DNA from: RPQJ01 sp041910015
Lineage (GTDB): Bacteria > Pseudomonadota > Gammaproteobacteria > Steroidobacterales > Steroidobacteraceae
Length of the DNA: 64,000 nt
Assembly: GCA_041910015.1 (NCBI GenBank)
Contig: JAYRRR010000021.1
Span: forward strand, 43,552-107,551
Direction: 5' to 3'
A program made the translations under genes and the position numbers. Below, one piece after another: positions 25,888 through 36,383 of this stretch. Numbering within the stretch: the stretch's first letter is position 1; each line of letters starts with the position of its first letter. Below the pieces are notes generated by a model that saw only the letters and a list, made by a program, of their open reading frames with translations, was not told where the DNA came from and did not search any database.

Positions 25888-26835
25888 ATGAACGCCAGGA
25901 ACGGACGCATCTGGATCGTGGCGGTGACCGCGATCGTGGGCTTCGGCGGGCTCGGCGGCTGCTCCGGCAAGCCGCCGGCGACGTCGGGCACGGACACGGC
26001 AGCACCTGCCGTGCCGCAGACACCGACGCGCGAGCAGTTGCAGACCGCGACGGTCACCGGTCCGTTCACCGAGCCGGTGACGCTCGTCGATGGCAGGTAC
26101 GAGGGGCCGGCCGCGCAGCCTGGGGCCGCGTCACGGCCGTCGCTCACACTGCTGCAGCCGACGATCATGACCGGCGACATCGACGGCAGGCCGCCGGGCG
26201 AGGCGGTCGCGCTGCTCAGCTCGTCCACGGGCGGCACCGGTGAGCTCACCCACGTCGCGGTCTTTGCGATGCGCGAGGGCCGGGCCCAATCGCTGGCGAC
26301 GGCCCCGGTGGGCGACCGCGTGCGGGTGTTCCGGACCTGGCTCGAGCGTCAGCAGGTTCGCATGGACGTCATCGAAGCGGCGCCGGGTGAACCGGCGTGC
26401 TGCCCGACGCAGCTCACGCGCAAGGCCTACGCCTGGCAGGATGGCAAGCTCGCGCAGGTCGAGAACGCGCCGGTCGGTTCGCTGTCCGTGAACCTGCTGG
26501 CAGCAACCGACTGGATGCTGGTCGAGATGGACGGCCAGCCGCTGCCCGAGGGCCCGATGCCTCCGACGGCGCTGGTGCAGTACGAGAAGGTTACTGGCTT
26601 CGCCGGCTGCAACCGCTACGAAGGCCCGCTCGAGGAATCGAAGCCCGGTAAGATCGCGATCGGCGCGCTGACAGCGACCAGGAAGGCCTGCGACGCGCCG
26701 GCCAACGAGCTGGAAGCGCAGTTCCTCGAACGCCTCGGCCGGTCGAATGCCTACACCTTCCAGGCCGGGCGTCTGCTGCTGTCCGGTCCGCCCGACGCGC
26801 AGGGCGTGCGGCACACGCTGTTGTTTTCGCGATGA
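25888..26835 (+). CDS. META-domain lipoprotein
   Basis: 315 residues. Signal peptide with lipobox LGGC (GFGGLGGCSGK), so an outer- or inner-membrane lipoprotein. A middle region of unknown fold (about 50-200, with a CCPTQLTRKAYAW segment) precedes a C-terminal META/HslJ-like domain beginning about 215 (WMLVEMDGQPLP, FAGCNRYEGPLE, IGALTATRKACDAPANELE). META proteins are linked to motility and stress resistance, but the mechanism is unknown. Start ATG 25888 is fixed by the signal peptide. The next gene begins 10 bp after the stop, probably co-transcribed. Confidence 0.85.
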   Translation: MNARNGRIWIVAVTAIVGFGGLGGCSGKPPATSGTDTAAPAVPQTPTREQLQTATVTGPFTEPVTLVDGRYEGPAAQPGAASRPSLTLLQPTIMTGDIDGRPPGEAVALLSSSTGGTGELTHVAVFAMREGRAQSLATAPVGDRVRVFRTWLERQQVRMDVIEAAPGEPACCPTQLTRKAYAWQDGKLAQVENAPVGSLSVNLLAATDWMLVEMDGQPLPEGPMPPTALVQYEKVTGFAGCNRYEGPLEESKPGKIAIGALTATRKACDAPANELEAQFLERLGRSNAYTFQAGRLLLSGPPDAQGVRHTLLFSR

Positions 26836-26845
26836 GGGACGACCG

Positions 26846-27328
26846 ATGACCAGATCCGCAGCGACCGTCCGCCGGCCTGCCGTGTGCGGGCCCCTGCCGG
26901 CCGGGATGTTCTGGCTGCTTACGGTTGCGGCGCCCGCCGCCTTCGGTGCCGAGCCGACTGGCGACTGGCAGTCCGTGGCGAAGAGCGAGCGCACCGAGCT
27001 CTACGTGCGGCCAGCGTCGCTCGCATGGGACGGGCCGTGGCTCAGCGTGCGCACGCGTCAGGAGTTCGTCGAGCCGCAGCCGTCGGCGAACAAGGGCAAG
27101 ACGTTCCGGTCGGCGCGCAACGAGTATCGCGTCGATTGCAGTCAGCGACGTCTCGCGTATCGCGAGATGGAGGCCTACGCCGAGCCTGCCTTGCAGGGAG
27201 CGCGGGTGCAGAGGACGAAGATCGGCGAAAGGAACCTCAAGTGGATGGATGCCCCCGAGCGCACGGTGTTCGGCGAGCTGCTCGACTACGCCTGCGAGCA
27301 CGCGCCGCCCGCGCCGCCCGCCAGGTAG
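26846..27328 (+). CDS. exported surface-adhesin-E/CNP1-like small protein
   Basis: 160 residues; an N-terminal hydrophobic segment ending AFGAEP is a signal peptide. The mature part (WQSVAKSERTELYVRPASLAW, VRTRQEF, YRVDCSQRRLAYREMEAY) has the pattern of surface-adhesin E-like proteins: a short beta-rich domain with two conserved Cys. Periplasmic or surface; function not established. Ten bases after the META lipoprotein gene, so probably in one envelope-stress-type operon with it. Confidence 0.65.
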   Translation: MTRSAATVRRPAVCGPLPAGMFWLLTVAAPAAFGAEPTGDWQSVAKSERTELYVRPASLAWDGPWLSVRTRQEFVEPQPSANKGKTFRSARNEYRVDCSQRRLAYREMEAYAEPALQGARVQRTKIGERNLKWMDAPERTVFGELLDYACEHAPPAPPAR

Positions 27329-27435
27329 GCGCCACGGCCCGGCCGGAGCGACACGTGCCCGCTTGCAGGACGTTCGACTGGAACGCGCTGGTCGCCCGGC
27401 TGGACGGCGACGTGGCCGGCTGAACGGGGCAGGGC

Positions 27436-28266
27436 ATGCAGACGCGACAGATGACCAGCCCCGGCATCGGCGGCCTCGACCTGCACTGCCAGGCGTGGCT
27501 CCCGGACGGGCCGCCGCGCGCCGTCATCGTGGTCGCGCACGGGCTCGCCGAGCATTCGGGCCGGTATGCGCGCGTCGCCGCAGACCTCGTCGCGCAGCGC
27601 TACGGCGTCTACGCCATCGACCATCGCGGCCACGGCCGTTCGCCGGGCGAGCGCGCGAACATCGGGCGTTTCGAGTACGTCGTCTCCGACTTCTGCACGT
27701 TCGCGGGGCGCACCGTGCGTCAGCACGTCGACACGCCAGTACTGCTGCTCGGCCACAGCATGGGTGGCGCCGTCGCGTTCGCGAGTGCGCTGCGGTTGCA
27801 GGACACGATCCACGGTCTCGTGCTGTCCGCGCCGGCGCTCGGGCTCGTCGAGCCGCTGCCGCCGCTGCAGCGCCTCCTCGCGCAGGCGCTGTCGGTGTTC
27901 GCACCGAACGCGGGCGCGATGCAGCTGCAGCCGCGCCACATCAGTCGCGACGCGGCGGTCGTGCGCGAATACGAAGCCGATCCGCTGGTGCACCACGGGC
28001 CCGTGCCGGCCCGCACAGTCGTCGAACTGCTGCGCGCGATGGAGTCGTTCGAGTGGCAGGCGATGCAGTTGCGGCTGCCGACTCTGGTGCTGCACGGCAC
28101 GGCCGACCGGCTGGTGCCGATCGCCGGTGCGATGCCCGTCTGGGAGGCGATCGAGTCGCGCTACCGCACGGTGCGCGAATACGACGGTCTGTACCACGAG
28201 GTGCTGAACGAGCCCGAGCGCGCGCAGGTGCTGCGCGACCTGCTGCAATGGCTGGCGGGGGTTTGA
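27436..28266 (+). CDS. monoacylglycerol lipase-like alpha/beta hydrolase
   Basis: 276 residues, no signal peptide. Lysophospholipase/MGL family features: VVAHGLAEHSGRYARVA (oxyanion), YAIDHRGHGRSPGER, nucleophile elbow LLGHSMGGAVA, acid residue region LHGTADRLVP and catalytic His in YDGLYHEVLNEPER. Expected to hydrolyse monoacylglycerols or lysophospholipids in the cytosol, releasing glycerol and fatty acid, which would feed glpK/glpD and the fad genes present elsewhere in the window. Sits 107 bp after the previous gene. Confidence 0.9.
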   Translation: MQTRQMTSPGIGGLDLHCQAWLPDGPPRAVIVVAHGLAEHSGRYARVAADLVAQRYGVYAIDHRGHGRSPGERANIGRFEYVVSDFCTFAGRTVRQHVDTPVLLLGHSMGGAVAFASALRLQDTIHGLVLSAPALGLVEPLPPLQRLLAQALSVFAPNAGAMQLQPRHISRDAAVVREYEADPLVHHGPVPARTVVELLRAMESFEWQAMQLRLPTLVLHGTADRLVPIAGAMPVWEAIESRYRTVREYDGLYHEVLNEPERAQVLRDLLQWLAGV

Positions 28267-28371
28267 CGTAACACGGCGACGGACGTGGCGGCGCGCGGCA
28301 GCGGTCACAGTTCCAGAAATCGACCCGGCCGTCCCGCTCCGCTGCGACCGCACCGGAGTACGTTGGCTCCC

Positions 28372-28908
28372 ATGGCCACGAGCGACCAACGACAGCGACG
28401 ACAGTGGGCGGTCGGGCTGCTCTGCGGGCTGACGGTGGCCTGCTCCATCCCCGACGCGACGCACGCCGAGACACCGGACTGGCTGCACCACCGCACCGGC
28501 GGTCGTCTGGTGGACGGTACGGCGCCGCCGGCCGGCAGCGACCTGTGCGTCGTGCTGCAGGAAGACCGTCCAGACGGCACGGAACTCGTCACGGCGCGTT
28601 ACACCATGCGTGACCAGGGGGCGCTGCGGACATACGTCGGCGCGGGTGTCAATCGCGCGCAGTATTTCCACGACGCCGGCGACGACGACCCCGGGCCCAC
28701 GCTCTTCAACCGGCGCAACCGGCACACGTCGTTCGGGGTGGCGGCGGAACTCGGTGCGGAGCTGCACGTGACGCGACGCGTGCTGCTGAGCGCCGACCTG
28801 CGCTGGGCCGATCTCGACGCGAGGGCGGAGGCGCTGCGCGCGGAGCACGGCCCGGTGGCCGCGGACTCGCTGCTGCTCGGGCTCGTGGTCGGCTACCGGT
28901 TCCGCTGA
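28372..28908 (+). CDS. OmpW-like small outer-membrane beta-barrel
   Basis: 178 residues; signal peptide ending near THAETPD. The C-terminal half alternates hydrophobic residues as in eight-stranded barrels: TYVGAGVNRAQYF, SFGVAAELGAELHV, LLSADLRWADLDA, and ends GLVVGYRFR, a typical outer-membrane C-terminus with penultimate aromatic. The YVGAGVN block resembles OmpW. At 178 residues it is slightly shorter than usual OmpW. Substrate unknown. Confidence 0.7.
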   Translation: MATSDQRQRRQWAVGLLCGLTVACSIPDATHAETPDWLHHRTGGRLVDGTAPPAGSDLCVVLQEDRPDGTELVTARYTMRDQGALRTYVGAGVNRAQYFHDAGDDDPGPTLFNRRNRHTSFGVAAELGAELHVTRRVLLSADLRWADLDARAEALRAEHGPVAADSLLLGLVVGYRFR

Positions 28909-28942
28909 GCTCCCGGCCTCGACCCACGGCGGGACCCGCCGT

Positions 28943-29326
28943 TCAGGCGGACGGGATGAACTCGTCGTCGCCCTGCTGCGACCGCTCGAACTGCAGGAAC
29001 TGGTAGTAGCCGCAGACCTTGTCCTCCGGGTACTTCCGGCACACCGACGGGCGTGCGACGTAGACCGTGCAGCGTCGCGTCTGCTGGTCGAAGAACCGGC
29101 AGGTCGAGGTGTAGACGTGGTCCTTGCGGTGCCGCAGCAGCTGCTCGTCGAGTTCCTTCGTCCGGTAGCGGTAGGTAAACTTCCTGCGCGCGGCGGCCGT
29201 GGCGATGCCGAAGTGCCGCGCGAGCCGCTCGATGTCGGCGTCGGTCACGGCGATGCGCGCGTAGCTGCAGCAATAGCCGGGACACTTCGCGCAGTCGTAG
29301 CACGGCTTCAGGGTCTTGGCGGGCAT
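28943..29326 (-). CDS. YkgJ-family cysteine cluster protein
   Basis: 127 residues. The pattern CYDCAKCPGYCCSYARI at the start and CRFFDQQTRRCTVYVARPSVCRKYP later is the Cys cluster of the YkgJ/UPF0153 family, thought to bind zinc or an iron-sulfur cluster. A further Cys occurs in KVCGYYQF. Cytosolic, function unknown. Convergent with the OmpW-like gene and divergent from the P-type ATPase gene. Confidence 0.85.
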   Translation of the reverse strand: MPAKTLKPCYDCAKCPGYCCSYARIAVTDADIERLARHFGIATAAARRKFTYRYRTKELDEQLLRHRKDHVYTSTCRFFDQQTRRCTVYVARPSVCRKYPEDKVCGYYQFLQFERSQQGDDEFIPSA

Positions 29327-29441
29327 CGGGGCACCTTGCGGGGAGGCGCAGTCTAGCGGGGTGTGGCGGGCGTTGCATCGCTACGTAGTAGCTCGGATTC
29401 GTGCGCCCAGGACCGGACGGACAATCGGCGCGAGGCGCGCG

Positions 29442-32159
29442 ATGACGACCCCAGCAACGACGGCGAGTGCCGGCGGCGGTCCGGCGGTGGCGTGGCATGC
29501 CGTGCCGCGCGAGCGCATGGTGACGCTGCTCGGCGGCGATGCCCGGCGTGGGCTGGACGTGATCGAAGCGCACCGGCGTCTGCAGCAGCACGGCGCCAAC
29601 GAACTGCCAGCAGCACCCCCGCCCGGCCTGGCGCGCATCGCGCTGCACCAGTTGCGCAGCCCGCTCGTCTACGTGCTGCTCGCCGCGGGCGCGCTGGCGC
29701 TCGTCATGGGCCAGCTGACCGATGCGGCCTTCATCGCGTTCGTGTTGCTCGTGAACTCGGCGATCGGCACCTGGCAGGAATGGCAGGCGGAGCGCCAGAG
29801 TCGCGGCCTGCAGTCGCTGCTGCGCGTGCGGGCCACCGTGATCCGCGACGGCGTGACGCGCGAAATCGAAGCGGCCGAGGTCGTGCCGGGCGATCTCGTG
29901 GTGCTCACGAGCGGACAGTTCGTGCCGGCGGATGCCCGTCTCATCGACAGCCGCGACCTCGAGATCGACGAATCATTGCTCACGGGCGAGTCGCTGCCGG
30001 CCGTGAAGGACGCCGCTGTCGCCGTCGCCACCGAGGCGGTCCCGGCAGACAGGCGCAATTGCGCATTTGCCGGCACGGCGGTGCTGCGCGGGCGCGCCCA
30101 GGGTCTCGTCTTCGCGACGGGCGGCCGCACCGAGGTCGGCCGGCTTGCCGGCACGATGGCGACGACTGCCGCGGGCAAGCCGCCGCTCACCGAGCGCATG
30201 GAACGATTCAGCCGCACGATCGCGGTCGTCGTGGTGCTCGCGGCCGTGACCGTCGCCGCGTTCGCCGTGCTGGTCCACGGGCAGTCGCCGTTCACGATGT
30301 TCTCGTTCGGCGTCGCGCTGGCCGTGTCGGCGATTCCCGAAGGGCTGCCCGTGGCCGTCACGATCGCGCTCGCGATCGCCGCGCGCCGCATGGCGGCCCG
30401 TGGCGCGATCGTGCGCCAGCTGCCGGCGGTCGAGGGCCTCGGCAGCTGCTCGCTGATTGCGAGCGACAAGACCGGCACGCTGACCTGCAACGCGTTGACC
30501 GTGTGCGCGATGGTGCTGCACGACGGCTCGCGGTGGGACGTCGGTGGCGTCGGTCACCGTCCCGTCGGCGCCATCACCCGCGCCGAGGATGGCGCTGGGG
30601 ACGATGCTGCTGCGTCGTTGCTCGCGGAGACGCTGCGCATCGGGGCGGCCTGCAACGAGGCGCAGTTGCTCCTGCAGGACGGCGAGTGGTCTGCCACGGG
30701 CGATCCGACCGATATCGCACTGCTCGTGCTCGCCGCCAAGGGCGGCCTCGATCGCGACGCGCTGCTGCGCGAGCGTCCACTCGTGGCGCAGCGGCCGTAC
30801 GAACCGGAACTCCAGTACGCGGCGACGGCCCACCGGGTCGGCGACGGTACCTGGATCGCCGCGAAAGGCGCGCCGGAGCGCATGCTGCCCATGTGCGAGA
30901 TGGCGGACGCCGACCGACTGCGCATCCTCGAGTCGGCCGGGACGCTGGCGCGGGCCGGCTACCGGGTGCTGGCGCTGGCGAGCGCGTCGCGCGCGTCGCC
31001 GCCGGCCACGGGCGATGCGCAGTGGCCGCCACGCGGTCTCGAGTTCGCGGCCCTCGTCGGGCTGATCGATCCGCTCCGCGACGGCGCCGCCGAGGCCGTC
31101 GCGCGGTGTGTGGCGGCCGGCATTCGCGTCGTCATGGTGACGGGCGACCACCCGCTGACGGCGCTTTCGATCGCGCGCGACCTCGGTATTGCCGCCTCCG
31201 CCGACGACATCGTGCTCGGCGCCGACGTCGTGGATGCCAGCCCGCAACACCTGCGCGAAGTCGTCGGGCGCGCCCGGGTCTTTGCGCGCGTCACGCCCGA
31301 GCAGAAACTCGCGATCGTCGCGGCCGCCCAGGCCGGCGGTCAGTACGTCGCGGTGACGGGCGACGGCGTCAACGACGCGCCGGCCCTGCACCGCGCCAAT
31401 ATCGGCATCGCGATGGGCCGCGGCGGCACCGACATCGCGCGCGATGCGGCCGACCTCGTGCTGAGCGACGATGACTTCAGCACCATCGTCGCCGGCATCG
31501 AGGAAGGGCGCGTCGCCTACCAGAACATCCGCAACGTCGTGTACCTGCTCACGGCGGCCGGCATCGCGGAGGTGCTGACCGTCGGCGTCGCGGTGCTGGC
31601 CGGTCTGCCGCTGCCATTGCTGCCCGTGCAGTTGCTGTGGCTGAACCTGGTCACCAACGGCATCCAGGACGTCGGGCTGGCGTTCGAACGCGGCGCTGGT
31701 GACGAACTGCGGCGTCCGCCGCGACCTCGGCAGGAACCGGTCTTCGACCGCCTCATGCTCGAGCGCGGACTGCTGGCCGGGCTGTGGATGTCGACGCTCG
31801 GCCTGGGCTGGTTTGGATGGCTGCTGCAGGCCGGCGCTTCGATCGAGCAGGCACGCAACTCGCTGTTGCTGCTGATGGTGCTGATGCAGAACGTCGACGC
31901 GATCAACGCGCGCTCCGAGACCATCCCGGTGCTGCGCCTGCCGATGGGCCGCAACCCGCTGCTGCTCGGCGGCGTGTTCGGCGCGCTGGGCCTGCATGTG
32001 CTGGCGATGCACGCGGGGTGGCTGCAACGCACGCTCGACGTCATGCCCGTCGCGCGCGACCAGTGGCTCGTGCTGCCGCTGTTCGCGCTGTCACTGCTCG
32101 TCGTGATGGAGCTGCAGAAGGCCTGGCGGCAGCGTCGGAATCGATCGTCACCGGGCTGA
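29442..32159 (+). CDS. P2-type cation-transporting ATPase
   Basis: 905 residues. Actuator motif SLLTGESLP, phosphorylation site DKTGTLTC with Asp342, nucleotide-binding region, hinge TGDGVNDAPAL, and two blocks of C-terminal helices. Transmembrane motifs AIPEGLPVA (M4) and LLPVQLLWLNLVTNGIQD (M6) resemble Ca2+- and Na+-type P2 pumps, not heavy-metal pumps; no N-terminal metal-binding domain. Expected to export or sequester Ca2+ or a monovalent cation across the inner membrane. ATG 29442 chosen as the family N-terminus begins shortly after. Confidence 0.9.
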   Translation: MTTPATTASAGGGPAVAWHAVPRERMVTLLGGDARRGLDVIEAHRRLQQHGANELPAAPPPGLARIALHQLRSPLVYVLLAAGALALVMGQLTDAAFIAFVLLVNSAIGTWQEWQAERQSRGLQSLLRVRATVIRDGVTREIEAAEVVPGDLVVLTSGQFVPADARLIDSRDLEIDESLLTGESLPAVKDAAVAVATEAVPADRRNCAFAGTAVLRGRAQGLVFATGGRTEVGRLAGTMATTAAGKPPLTERMERFSRTIAVVVVLAAVTVAAFAVLVHGQSPFTMFSFGVALAVSAIPEGLPVAVTIALAIAARRMAARGAIVRQLPAVEGLGSCSLIASDKTGTLTCNALTVCAMVLHDGSRWDVGGVGHRPVGAITRAEDGAGDDAAASLLAETLRIGAACNEAQLLLQDGEWSATGDPTDIALLVLAAKGGLDRDALLRERPLVAQRPYEPELQYAATAHRVGDGTWIAAKGAPERMLPMCEMADADRLRILESAGTLARAGYRVLALASASRASPPATGDAQWPPRGLEFAALVGLIDPLRDGAAEAVARCVAAGIRVVMVTGDHPLTALSIARDLGIAASADDIVLGADVVDASPQHLREVVGRARVFARVTPEQKLAIVAAAQAGGQYVAVTGDGVNDAPALHRANIGIAMGRGGTDIARDAADLVLSDDDFSTIVAGIEEGRVAYQNIRNVVYLLTAAGIAEVLTVGVAVLAGLPLPLLPVQLLWLNLVTNGIQDVGLAFERGAGDELRRPPRPRQEPVFDRLMLERGLLAGLWMSTLGLGWFGWLLQAGASIEQARNSLLLLMVLMQNVDAINARSETIPVLRLPMGRNPLLLGGVFGALGLHVLAMHAGWLQRTLDVMPVARDQWLVLPLFALSLLVVMELQKAWRQRRNRSSPG

Positions 32160-32205
32160 ACGGCGGCCCGTCGCGCCACGCCGTCTGCCGCCCGGGCGAG
32201 CCTGC

Positions 32206-32812
32206 TCAGGGACCCGCGGCCCATGCGCCCGTCGCGACCGTTGCGAGCAGCGCGACGACCGAGAGTGCACTGGCGCCGAGCAGGCCGCGAGGCATGGTGT
32301 CCGAGTACCAGAGCAGGGACAGCGCGGCAACGATGCCCACGGCGAGCTGCACGAGCGCGACCACGCGCACGGCGGGCGACATCGGCGGATCGTAGATGCG
32401 CACCTGCGCGAGATCGAACGACGCGCCATGCCAGGTGGCGGCCGCGGGTCGCCGGTCCGGAGGCATCAGCCAGACGCGCAGGCTGTCCTGCCAGCGGCCC
32501 GCGTGCCGTGACCTGCGCGCGAGCTCCACGTACACCTCGAGATTCGCCCGGAGCGGATCCCATGAGTCGAGCAGCGCGCGTGTCCCGTAGACGCATCTTT
32601 CCGTCTCCTCGACGAAGGTGCCGAACAGACGGTCCCACAGCATGCAGATGCCGCCGTGGTTGCGGTCGATGCAGCGGTCGTTGACGGCGTGGTGGACGCG
32701 ATGATTGGACGGCGAGGCGAACCAGCGGTCGAACCAGCCGAGCTTGCCGACCAGTTCAGGCCGATGAGCGCGATGAAGAACGGCGTCGCGATGGCGATGG
32801 CTTTGCCCAGGG
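32206..32812 (-). pseudogene. broken sterol desaturase/fatty acid hydroxylase-family gene
   Basis: The C-terminal third is recognisable: ELVGKLGWFDRWFASPSNH, the iron-ligand motif HRVHHAVN, DRNHGGICMLWDRLFGTF, then a tail with two membrane helices, ending at 32206. Just upstream, in a different frame, is a membrane-start-like segment ALGKAIAIATPFFIALIGL that abuts the stop codon of glpK. The central part of the fold, with the other His clusters, is missing, and the two pieces are out of frame. The intact family has about 280-330 residues and oxidises lipid C-H bonds with a di-iron centre. An internal ATG at 32643 could still express only the tail. Most likely a deletion-derived pseudogene. 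Confidence 0.65.
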
Positions 32813-32818
32813 CACTCT

Positions 32819-34312
<1,494 letters not shown>

Positions 34313-34403
34313 GGTGCCTGTCGCTTGCCTGTCGCGAGCCGCGACCGGATTCTAGACCACGCCGCCCGTTGCGCCGCGCCGGGGCGCAGGAGATGATCGC
34401 CCG

Positions 34404-36293
34404 ATGCGTCCGAACCCCGCGGCAGACGTCGCCGAATTCACCACCAAGGCGATCGTCACCGGCGTCGTGCTCGGCATCGTCTTCGGCGCCGCCAACGCCT
34501 ACCTCGGCCTGCGCGTCGGCATGACGGTATCCGCGTCCATTCCCGCAGCCGTCATGACGGTCGCCGTCTTCCACCTGCTGCGCCTGCGCGGGACGATCCT
34601 CGAGGCCAACCTGTCCCAGACGGTCGCGTCGGCCTCGACCTCGCTCGCGACGGGCACGATCTTCACGATCCCGGCGCTGTTCCTCTGGGGCGCGGTGCCG
34701 CCGTACTGGCAGGTCGTCGTGCTGGCTTTTCTGGGCGCGCTGCTCGGCATCTCCGCGATGGTGCCGTTGCGGCAGTTGCTCATCGTCCGGGCGCACGCGG
34801 AACTGCCTTATCCCGAAGGCACGGCCTGCGCCGAGGTGCTGCGCGCCACGGACCGTGCCGTGCAGGGCGCCGCCAGCGCGAGCGCGTGGATCTTCCGCGG
34901 CATGGCGGTCGGCGCGGCGGTCAAGGCGCTCATTTCGCTGGTCTACCTCGTGCCGGGCGAGATCGGCATGGCCCTGCCGGTGCTGCCCAAGGCCGAGCTC
35001 GCGCTCGAGATCGCGCCGGCGCTGCTCGGCGTCGGCTACATCCTCGGCTACCGGCAGGCGGCCGTCTGCGTGGCCGGCGCGCTGATCTCGGCGATCGTCA
35101 TCACGCCGCTGATCGCGTGGACGGGCGCCGCGATGACGCAGCCGCTCGCTCCGGAGACGACGCGGCTCGTGGCCGACATGGACGCCGGCGCCATCTGGTC
35201 GCGCTACGTCCGCTACATCGGCGCGGGGGCGGTCGCCACGGCGGGCATCCTGACGGTGTTGCGCGGCCTGCCGACGATGGTCGACGCGTTCCTCGCCGTC
35301 GCGCGCGGCGTACGCGCGGGCGAGGTCGGCGTCGACGGTGCCGACGGGCGCACGCAGCGCGACCTGCCCGCGGGCTTCGTGTTCGGTGGCGTCGCGACGG
35401 TCGTGCTCGTCGCGGGTCTCGTGCCCGGGGTGTTCGCGGGCGAGATGGATGCCACGCAGCGGGCGATCCTCGCGAGCGGCGTCGGCGTGTTCGGCGTGCT
35501 GTTCGTCGCCGTCGCGGCGCGCATCGTCGGCATCGTCGGCGTGTCGTCGCAGCCAACCTCGGGCATCGCGCTCGTGACGCTGCTCGGCACGGCCTCGGTC
35601 TTCGCGGCGGCCGGCTGGACCGACCCGGGCGCGCGGGCGGGCGTGCTGACCGTCGGCACCATCGTCGCCGTTGCCGCGAGCAAGGCGGGCGACATTTCGC
35701 AGGACCTCAAGACCGGCTGGCTCGTCGGGGCGACGCCGGCCCGCCAGCAGGCCGGGCAGTTGATCGGCGCGGCGTTCGCCTGCTGGGCAGTGGCGGGCAC
35801 CGTCATGCTGCTCGGCCACGCGTACGAGTTCGGCTCCAGGGAGATTCCGGCGCCGCAGGCGACGCTGATGAAGACCATCATCGAAGGCGTGCTCGCCGGC
35901 GCGCTGCCGTGGGACCTCGTGCTGACCGGCGCGGGGCTCGCGATCGGCGCGATGCTCTGCGGCGTCTCGGGCCTGGCCTTTGCGATCGGCATCTACCTGC
36001 CGCTCGCGACGATGGCGCCGCTCTACGTCGGCGGCTGTGTCCGGGCGCTCGTCGAGCGGGGCCGCGAGCCGCTGGCCGAAGGCGCGAGCGACAACGGCAT
36101 CCTCGCCGCGTCGGGGCTGGTCGCGGGCGAGGGACTCGCCGGCGTCGCGATCGCGGGCCTCGTCGCCGCGGGCATCGCGCCGAAGACGATCGACCCGCGG
36201 CTCGGCGGGCTCACGGGCGAGATCGTGGCGCTGGTGGTGGCGCTCGCGGTGTGCGCGTTCCTGCTGCGGGGCGGGCGGGCGGCGAAAGCCTGA
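34404..36293 (+). CDS. OPT family oligopeptide/metal-chelate transporter
   Basis: 629 residues with about 14-16 hydrophobic helices. OPT hallmarks: AANAYLGLRVGMTVSASIPAA near the start, ANLSQTVASASTSLATG, LPYPEGTACAEVLRAT, KAGDISQDLKTGWLVGATP and GVSGLAFAIGIYLP. Members import small peptides or metal-siderophore complexes driven by protons; bacterial forms are often annotated as oligopeptide transporters. TCTAGA at 34352 may be part of its promoter. Divergent from glpK. Together with the secreted S10 peptidase and GGT it suggests peptide use. Confidence 0.9.
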   Translation: MRPNPAADVAEFTTKAIVTGVVLGIVFGAANAYLGLRVGMTVSASIPAAVMTVAVFHLLRLRGTILEANLSQTVASASTSLATGTIFTIPALFLWGAVPPYWQVVVLAFLGALLGISAMVPLRQLLIVRAHAELPYPEGTACAEVLRATDRAVQGAASASAWIFRGMAVGAAVKALISLVYLVPGEIGMALPVLPKAELALEIAPALLGVGYILGYRQAAVCVAGALISAIVITPLIAWTGAAMTQPLAPETTRLVADMDAGAIWSRYVRYIGAGAVATAGILTVLRGLPTMVDAFLAVARGVRAGEVGVDGADGRTQRDLPAGFVFGGVATVVLVAGLVPGVFAGEMDATQRAILASGVGVFGVLFVAVAARIVGIVGVSSQPTSGIALVTLLGTASVFAAAGWTDPGARAGVLTVGTIVAVAASKAGDISQDLKTGWLVGATPARQQAGQLIGAAFACWAVAGTVMLLGHAYEFGSREIPAPQATLMKTIIEGVLAGALPWDLVLTGAGLAIGAMLCGVSGLAFAIGIYLPLATMAPLYVGGCVRALVERGREPLAEGASDNGILAASGLVAGEGLAGVAIAGLVAAGIAPKTIDPRLGGLTGEIVALVVALAVCAFLLRGGRAAKA

Positions 36294-36383
36294 TCGCGCT
36301 CGCGCGGGGTCTTGCCCGTCCGTGGGTCGCGGCCTGAGGCATCGGCGCGCTGAGTCTCCCGGTCGTCCGCGCGAAACGGGCGA

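Noticed and set aside
28267..28290. GACGTAACACGGCGACGG as a fifth copy of the 25-bp repeat
   Set aside because: Only the core resembles the repeat; the TTGCCG and CGGCACC arms are missing.
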